From: Kalmanozyma brasiliensis GHG001
Lineage: Eukaryota > Basidiomycota > Ustilaginomycetes > Ustilaginales
Length of the DNA: 64,000 nucleotides
Direction of reading: 5' to 3'
Assembly (NCBI RefSeq): GCF_000497045.1
Contig: NW_015961981.1
Location: 560,401-624,400 of the forward strand
Part shown: one piece after another, positions 57,567 to 64,000 of the stretch
Numbering within the stretch: the first letter of the stretch is position 1
How the letters are laid out: each line of letters opens with the position of its first letter
Translations under genes and position numbers: made by a program
Notes under the pieces: generated by a model
What the model was told of the DNA's origin: nothing
The model's input: only the letters and a program-made list of their open reading frames with translations
Database searches by the model: none

Positions 57567-60358
57567 ATGTCGCGTCTCATCGTACGCGGCCTGCCCTCGT
57601 ACCTCACAGACGCGAGGTTACGAGAGCACTTTTCCCAAAAGGGCGCCGTCACCGATGTCAAGCTCATGCGCCGCCCCGATGGCACCTCGCGAAAGTTCGG
57701 CTTCGTAGGCTACCGATCCGACGAGGAAGCACAACAGGCGCTCGACTACTTCAACCGCACATTCATCGATACCTCGCGCATCACCATCGAGCCCGCTCGA
57801 CAGATTGGCGATGAAGAGCTCGCCAAGCAGCGCGAGGAGCGCCGAGCCAGGCGCAACGGTGCCAGCGACGAGGCTTCCACTTCGACAAGCGATGCGAGGA
57901 AGAGGAAGGGCGACAAGTCGATATCCAAAGATGAAGAGCCAGCAAAAGCAAAGAAGAAGGCAAAGAAGGGCGCTGTTTCGTTCGAAGAGTTCATGTCGGT
58001 CATGCAGCCAAAGGCCAAGCGCAAGGCGTGGCAAAATGAGGATGCGATACCGGAACAGACGATGGAAGACATCTTTGCGCCGGTAGAGGCGATCGAGAAG
58101 AAGGCCGCGAGGAGGGCGCAGAAGAAGGCCGACGCCGAAGCCTCCGCAGCTGCCGCGGCCGAGTCAGCAGCCCAAAGCAAGGATGCGTCTGAGGAGTCGG
58201 ACGCAGAACCAGACGCAGCAGCAAACGACGTAGGACTCACGGACGAAGAATATATGCGTCTGCGCATGAAACACAAGGTCGGCACCGACCTCGATACCCT
58301 TCACGATCCCGCGGACACTCCCCAGTTCGAGCAGTCGGACGACGAGAAGGACGCCGCCGCAGAAGAGTCCGATCCCGAGTCCGAAGACGAGCAAGTAAAC
58401 GATGAGGAGCTCGAACGCAAGCAAGCGGCGTCACGGCGAAAAGCCGAGATCGCAGCAGAAAAGGATCAGAAGATCGTCGACCAGATCATGGAGAGTGGCC
58501 GACTCTTCATTCGCAACCTCCCCTTCTCCGCGAATCAGGACGAGATCCAGTCCTTCTTTGAAAGCTTCGGCACTGTTAAACAGGTAAGTTTTACCCTCAC
58601 AGCGACGAACTGGCGACGACGACCGCGGACTTCTTCTTGCATGATGACACATTAGTATAGGGACAGCAGAGCTTGATGCCGTGCTGAGAACCTACTGGAA
58701 TCTAGATAGTAAAATGATTTGTATCTGATCTCGCAAGAAGGTCTAGGTCGAAGTCGTCATCGTTGCCCGCTTCTCGTGCTAGAGGTTGTGTACTGACACT
58801 CACTCGCTCGTTCGATACGATGCAGGTCCACATCCCGCTCGACAAGTCCACGAAAGCATCCAAAGGTTTGGCGTTCGTCTCGTTCACCGACCCATCCCAC
58901 GCGCTTGCCGCGTACCGTGCAAAGGACGGCTCGACCTTTCAAGGCCGTCTCCTTCACCTCCTTCCCGCCGTCAACAAGGACGCCCCTGCCGAAGGCGACA
59001 CCAAAAAGGCGGCGACCCTAAAACAGGCGCGGGCAGAACAGAAAAAGGACGACGCGGCCAAAGACTTCAACTGGTCGATGCTGTACATGTCTTCGGACGC
59101 CGTCGCCTCGTCCATCGCGGACCGGCTGGGCGTGAGCAAGGCGGAGATCCTCAACCCGGGCGCGGAGGGTGGGCCGGACAACGCGGCTGTTCGTCTCGCC
59201 CTGGCCGAAACACGAATCATCCAGGAGACGAAAGAGTTCTTCGCCCAGGAAGGCATCAATGTCGACGCCTTCGATGGCAAGAAGAGTCAGCGGTCGGAGA
59301 CGACCATCTTGGTCAAAAACATTCCCTACGGCACGTCTGGGGAGGAGGTGGAGAAGCTGTTTGCTTCTCACGGCGAGGTGGATAAGGTGTTGATCCCGCC
59401 GAGCGGGACGATTGCGATTGTCGAGATGCCCGTGGTGAGCGAGGCGAGGGTGGCCTTCCGCGCGTTGGCGTACAAGAAATTCAAGGGAGGGATTTTGTAC
59501 CTCGAAAAGGCGCCGGTGGGGTTGTTGGCGCCGCAGAAGGCGGGCGATCAGGTCGTCAAGCAGGCACCCATCGTCGGGAAGACCATCGACACCACCAACC
59601 CCACCTCCAACATCAAGTCCACCGGCGAAGAGGAGGCGGCGGACGGTGCGACGTTGTACATCAAGAACCTGTCGTTCAGCACGACCGACGAGCGGCTCGC
59701 GTCGACCTTCCACGGGCTGTCCGACTACGCATTCGCCCACGTGCAGACCAAGCCCGACCCACGTCGACCCGGCGCCCGCCTTTCGATGGGGTACGGCTTT
59801 GTGGGGTTCAAATCCGTCGACTCTGCGCGCACCGCGCAAAGGGCTATGGACGGCAAAGTGCTCGACGGGCACACGCTCGTTGTCACTTTCGCGAGACGCA
59901 ATGCTGACACGCCCACTGCCACCTCTCTTTCGAGCGGGGGAAGCACCAAGATCCTCATCAAGAACCTGCCCTTTGAAGCGACGAAGAAGGACATTCGCGA
60001 TCTCTTTTCTTCGCAAGGTCAGCTCAAGAGCGTGCGTCTGCCCAAGAAGTTCGACAACTCGACGCGCGGATTTGGCTTTGTCGAGTATACGACGGTGCGC
60101 GAGGCGCAGAGCGCCATGGAGGCGCTGAAACATACCCATTTGCTCGGCCGACATCTCGTGTTGCAGTGGAGCAAGGTTGGAAAGGATGAAGGCGAGGAAG
60201 TTGAGATGCAGCGGAACAAGACTAGGAAGGGCTTCGTTGGAGGTGAGGAGGAAGGTAGGGCGGATAAGAGGCAGAAGATCAAACTCAATAGCGCCCAGAT
60301 CAGCGAAGCTGTCAGGAAAGCTAGGAGCAAGAGGGACGATGTCGAGGATGACGAGTGA
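57567..60358 (+). CDS. MRD1: Multiple RNA-binding domain protein MRD1, two exons
   Basis: MRD1 binds the 35S pre-rRNA near U3 sites and is needed for early 18S rRNA processing. Exon 1 is 57567-58583, exon 2 is 58826-60358; the 242-nt intron has a GTAAGT donor and a GCAG acceptor and is phase 0. The 849-residue product (yeast 887) has an N-terminal RRM (SRLIVRGLPSYLTDARLREHF, FGFVGY), a charged linker, then RRMs beginning RLFIRNLPFSANQDEI, TTILVKNIPYGTSGEEV, TLYIKNLSFSTTDERL and KILIKNLPFEATKKDI. Each has RNP2/RNP1-like strands such as SKGLAFVSF, YGFVGF and RGFGFVEY. The join falls inside the second RRM and rebuilds it (GTVKQ joined to VHIPLDKSTKAS). Confidence 0.95.
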
Positions 60359-60523
60359 GCGAGACCCATCTGTAACTTTTAATCGCAGCATCGCATTCAG
60401 CTTTCTCGAACATGGCACACGGCATTGAGTGCGAGTCGGGCATGACAAATTTCATTCTACATCGTGTATGGGGGCGTGAAGCTGAGTTTGGGGTTAGCAG
60501 AGCGAATGGGGCGAACGCGCCTC

Positions 60524-62106
60524 TTACTGCGTGTTGAAGCTGACCGGTTTGCCCGGCAGACCGTCGCTGAGTAGCACCACAGCGTACTTGCCACTGATCC
60601 TCCAACCAGGCTCCTCATTGTCCAGCTTCTGGCTCACGTCACCAGGCACGCCAACGACCACATCCGACTTGATGGTCCTCAAACTGGCCACGGGCGGGGC
60701 GCCGTCCTCGCTCGCCAGCGGACCAATCGCCATGTCAAACGGCGTATCGCTCGGTGCCTGACAATCGTACGTCAACTTCCTATGGTTCAAATCACCCTTG
60801 AAGATGACCAGATCGCTGTCGGCCAGGTGGAGGAACAGATCGGGCGCCTCCTGCGAGATGCTCCAGAACGTATAGCCGGTGCACCAGAACGGGTGCTGTT
60901 CGTAGATCCATTGGCCTTTGCGTTCGTACTCCTTCCAACGCAGACCCATCTGCTTGAGCGATTGCATATCCGCATCGCTCGCCTGCGGGAAGAGCGAACC
61001 GTAGAGCATCGAGTTGAGCAACCAGTCCCAGTCTTTACGGGTTACGTCCGAGACGAACCACGCGAATCGCTTGCCGTGGAAGTGGATCGACGTTGCGATT
61101 CCCGACTGGATCAGCCAGTCAGCGTAGACGCAGTCGCAATACAGCTCAAAGCCGGCGTTGTCGAGAACAAAGTCGATTCGGCCACCCTTCATGTTGCTGA
61201 CCAGCTTCCAGAGACGGTCGAGGTGGTTGCCAAGGATGTTCTTCTCCGTAGCGGCGAGGTGCTCGCCACCGGTGGATTGGAGGTTCTTGATGTCATCCTC
61301 GGTCATGTTGATCAGCAGCGAGAGGTCGGTGGCGTTGCCCCAGAGGCAGACTTGGGTGAGTTCGTGGAAGATGAGCTCGCGCGCCTTGAGCTTCTGCTCC
61401 TCGTTGGCGCCCTCCTCGTAGGCGAACGGCTCGGCAAAGCGGGTCGACAGCTCAAAGACGGCCGTGCCGGAGCGAGAGAAGGTGTCGCACTTTTGACGGA
61501 AAAAGACATCGTAGTCCTTCCAGTACTTGGAGATGCTGAAGCACTCATGGAGACGACGGTACTTGTAGGCCTCGGCGAAGAGCCAGGGTGCGTTCATGAA
61601 GTCCTTGCCGCGGAAGAAGCGCGCGATCTCCTTGTTCCACAAGGGGATGTCTCCCTCGCCGTCGTCGATGATGGGTCGCAGCTTGGCGTTCTTGTGGAGA
61701 TCATCCATGAGGACGTGCATGCGGTCGATGCACTTGGCGAGGTCGAGGATCTTTTCTTCGTCCGACTGCTCGTTGAGCGACTTGATGACATCGTCGACGG
61801 CCTTGCCGAGGATGGTGGGAAGACGCTTCCCCATGGTTTCCTGTTGAGCAAAGGAGGACGAGTCAGCATCTGTTCAGCCCTGCACAGAGTCGCCCTCGAT
61901 GGAGAGCTTCTGTTACTTACGTGAGCGAAAGAGAACTCGTGGTAGCCACGGTACGCGGGCCAGGGCGGGTTGTTGGGGTCGACGCGCGAGGGAGTACGAG
62001 CATACTGGGCAGCAGCACCGAAGCCTTGCTTCTTGGGAGGGAGATTGCCGAGGTTGAGCACCGTCCTTGCGGCGGGCTTGGCGGAGGGGTGATTGCGGTC
62101 AGCCAT
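60524..62106 (-). CDS. DUF89 damage-control phosphatase ARMT1-like, two exons
   Basis: Exons 62106-61921 and 61840-60524; donor GTAAGT, acceptor CAG, both on the minus strand, phase 0, intron of 80 nt. The 500-residue product (yeast YMR027W 470) is a DUF89 metal-dependent phosphatase that acts on fructose-1-phosphate-type sugars and damaged metabolites. Signatures are FVLDNAGFELYCDCVYADWL (the DNxGxE metal site, residues about 289-294), then FKGDLNHRKLTYD. The start exon encodes MADRNHPSAKPAART and joins to FAHETMGKRLPTILGKAVDD in frame. N-terminal helical domain and Trp-rich segments (SKYWKDYDVFFRQKCDTF) also fit. The human name ARMT1 reflects an earlier methyltransferase claim; phosphatase activity is the better supported role of the family. 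Confidence 0.9.
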
Positions 62107-63561
62107 GATTGCGACAAGCGACGGGGGGATGGGATGGATGGAGGTGGACGGGAGGGAAGATGCGGGATAGGCTCAGAAGAAGCAAGACGGCGTGGGAAAG
62201 GGAAAGGGTGCTCTCGAGAAAGCACGAACTCGGCGCTCGAACCACGTTCAGGGACAGAGAAGCGCAAAGTGACACAGCGGACCTGCCGGAGAGGCTATTT
62301 TGTGGTGCGTCTATGCGAACATGTATCATCGGAAGCACTCGTTCCAACTCAGCGAAGCCATTCGGGCGGACCGATGTAGAAGGCGGCCCGCCCGCTTAGC
62401 GGATGCCAAGGCTGATCGCTCTATCGTCACACGCCGGCCAGCTCTCGGAAAAGGTCTGTGACTGTGTAGAGCGGGTGCGTGTTTGTCTCGGATGGGCCAG
62501 CAGGATCACAGCTGACCGGCTCGATTGCAAGCCTGCAGGAGGCGTACAGCCAAGATCCGGAGAGTGAGCGGTGCTCCAGATCGGATTCGAATCTTTCTGG
62601 CTGTGACACGCGGAGATCAAAGCCATCGACTGGCAACGTGTCCTTCCAGCTGGACCCCTTTCGAAAGACTGCCGCCCATCCATCCTGATGGCCCTTGTCC
62701 CTGACGTTCATTGTTAGCCTTGATCCGCCCAGTAGATCTGTATCGACCCTATATCATCACGCTATGAACGCAATCTCGAACAAGCTCACTCGATGCAGAG
62801 CTGGTCCATGCGCGCCGGCACGACCCTTTGGCGGAATTTCAAGCTCTCTCTCAGGGCGGTGCTACGCGGGGTGACTGAGCAGCGTTTTGCAATTTTCTAT
62901 TTTGCGAGACGTGTTGCTTGCTGAGCCCACGTCATTCAGCAGCGATTGACAGATCTCCGACCGTGGGCTCTGTTTCCCTTTTGCGTGCCACGCGAGGCGG
63001 CTGCGTTGGGCCCTTGGGTCTCGCTTAGCCTGTTGGGTTCCTTGCGCAAGCTTGCTATCCACCGTCTTGGATTCATTTCCTTGCTTTCGACAGTCAAATC
63101 TTGAGCACGGTCTGTCTGTAAGGCTTTGGGCTTCCTGCTCCTCCTATGCTTTGTGATGAGACGTGACCACGTGGGCGCGGCAGTGATGCGCTTATTCTGT
63201 CACGGGTTGGAATCGGAGGGATGGCTGACGAGCTTGTCTTTCAACGGACAGCGTCGAAGCTGTCTCGAGCAACCATATGGCACCTTACAAGCCGCTCGAG
63301 TCGACGCATAGCAACTTGAAGGCGACTTTGGATGTCTGCCATGACAACATGCCGCCGGTCATCTGGAGCCGGTTGAGATGCAACCTCCCACAAACCGATC
63401 AGCCCGATCTGATTCGATCCAAAGGTGACCGGCGATGTAGGCCTGCTCCACGGCACAACCCAAGCTCGACGCATGTGCTTGTTAGTGCATGCTTCAGATG
63501 CATTCTCTCGCTCGATAGCTGCTTTCCTTGGATAGCATGTGCATCGTATTGCAATCCCACT
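62107..63561. other. Intergenic interval, possible unrecognised exon
   Basis: 1.45 kb between ARMT1-like and SFT2, both minus strand. A protein-like minus-strand frame occurs at 62427-62711 (DTLPVDGFDLRVSQPERFES and on). It follows a CTAAC branch-point-like sequence and an AG, so it might be the last exon of a gene, but no upstream exon could be found. I do not call it as a gene. Confidence 0.3.
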
Positions 63562-64000
63562 TCAAATCGGCAACAGCGACGCTCCTCCACGCAACAACAT
63601 GCTCGCGCCGTACCGCAACGTCGTCGTTCCACCCGGAAAGTACGCCGCCAGATAGGTCAGCAGCGCACCGATCTGCACTATCGCAAAAACAACCGTGGGC
63701 AGCATCTTGCGTGGTCCCACCGCAAAGTAAACCGTGAGTGCGAGCGATGAAAAGTAGGCGATCGAAAAGGGCAGTCGCTCCTTGCTGCAGATGTGCTTGA
63801 GATGCGCCAGGGGACCCGAGAGGATCGAGAAGCCAATCATGAAGAGCATACTGCCGAGCGAGAAGGCGAGCGCGAACTTTTGCGGTCGAAGCGCCAGGAT
63901 GGGCGGAGAGAGAAAGATGAAGCTGAAGAAGAAACACACTGCTGCGCCGGCGAGACATGCGAGAAAGCCGAGGAATCTGTGGCAGATCGACATGCGAGGC
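63562..64000 (-). CDS. SFT2: Vesicle transport protein SFT2, 5' end missing
   Basis: SFT2 is a small four-span protein that works with Sed5 in traffic to the Golgi. The frame is open to the right edge; the ATG at 63993 lies just after PR and is probably internal. Four hydrophobic spans are visible: FLGFLACLAGAAVCFFFSFIF, FALAFSLGSMLFMIGFSIL, FSIAYFSSLALTVYFAV and TVVFAIVQIGALLTYLAAYF. The hallmark GPLAHLKHICSKERLPF between spans two and three and PGGTTTLRYGAS at the end are characteristic. The N-terminal cytosolic part lies outside the window. Confidence 0.88.
   Translation of the reverse strand, partial: PRMSICHRFLGFLACLAGAAVCFFFSFIFLSPPILALRPQKFALAFSLGSMLFMIGFSILSGPLAHLKHICSKERLPFSIAYFSSLALTVYFAVGPRKMLPTVVFAIVQIGALLTYLAAYFPGGTTTLRYGASMLLRGGASLLPI

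Noticed and set aside
59018..60448. 476-codon minus-strand open frame opposite MRD1 exon 2
   Set aside because: Shadow of RRM-coding sequence with no protein-like features of its own.
60782..61924. 380-codon plus-strand open frame opposite the DUF89 gene
   Set aside because: Shadow of the DUF89 coding sequence, which has clear family motifs and proper splice sites.
62578..62600. Sequence like a tRNA T-loop (GGATTCGAATC)
   Set aside because: The flanking bases do not pair into a T-stem and no acceptor stem or anticodon arm could be found.

Overview
This window is nuclear DNA of a basidiomycete fungus, most likely a smut of the Ustilaginales (Ustilago, Sporisorium, Moesziomyces or a relative). 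The reasons are: GC-rich, serine/alanine-rich coding sequence; mostly intronless genes with a few short GT-AG introns; a TEY MAP kinase with the long N-terminal extension of Ustilago maydis Kpp6; and a perfect ACAAAGGGA pheromone response element upstream of it. I cannot name the species.

Layout. 0-4.4 kb: 3' part of ATG5, glutamine-rich TAF12, an unknown gene. 4.6-5.6 kb: a fungal kinase-like gene that looks catalytically impaired. 5.9-12.6 kb: seven small minus-strand genes in head-to-tail array, at least five of them clearly one family of orphan helical proteins, six with a similar DNA box about 160-205 bp upstream of the start. 12.9-20.6 kb: an unknown gene, NOC4 and the kpp6 MAP kinase. 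20.6-31.5 kb: a long kpp6 upstream region, an unknown gene, a single-span membrane protein, a four-exon D-aminoacyl-tRNA deacylase with a 15-nt exon, an unknown gene and an F-box-like gene. 32.3-42.8 kb: a DUF4112 protein, a WDR89-like protein, a Pep12-type syntaxin, IMP3, UBP6 and a large unknown gene. 44.6-57 kb: a RAD51-family ATPase, NOC2, mitochondrial IF-2 and a large coiled-coil protein. 57.5-64 kb: two-exon MRD1, two-exon ARMT1/DUF89 phosphatase and the 3' part of SFT2.

How it fits together. Most of the window is ordinary housekeeping. Four genes act in ribosome assembly (NOC4, IMP3, NOC2, MRD1), and others act in transcription (TAF12), mitochondrial translation (IF-2), tRNA proofreading (DTD), proteasome-linked deubiquitination (UBP6), membrane traffic (PEP12-like, SFT2), autophagy (ATG5) and recombination (RAD51-like). 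Kpp6 belongs to the pheromone/pathogenicity MAP kinase group. The unusual part is the 5.9-12.6 kb array: the proteins have no signal peptide and no domain I recognise, share a helical core usually followed by a C-x2/3-C pair, and sit between conserved genes as an apparent lineage-specific island. I saw no transposons, rRNA, tRNA or CRISPR arrays, though tRNA detection by eye is weak.
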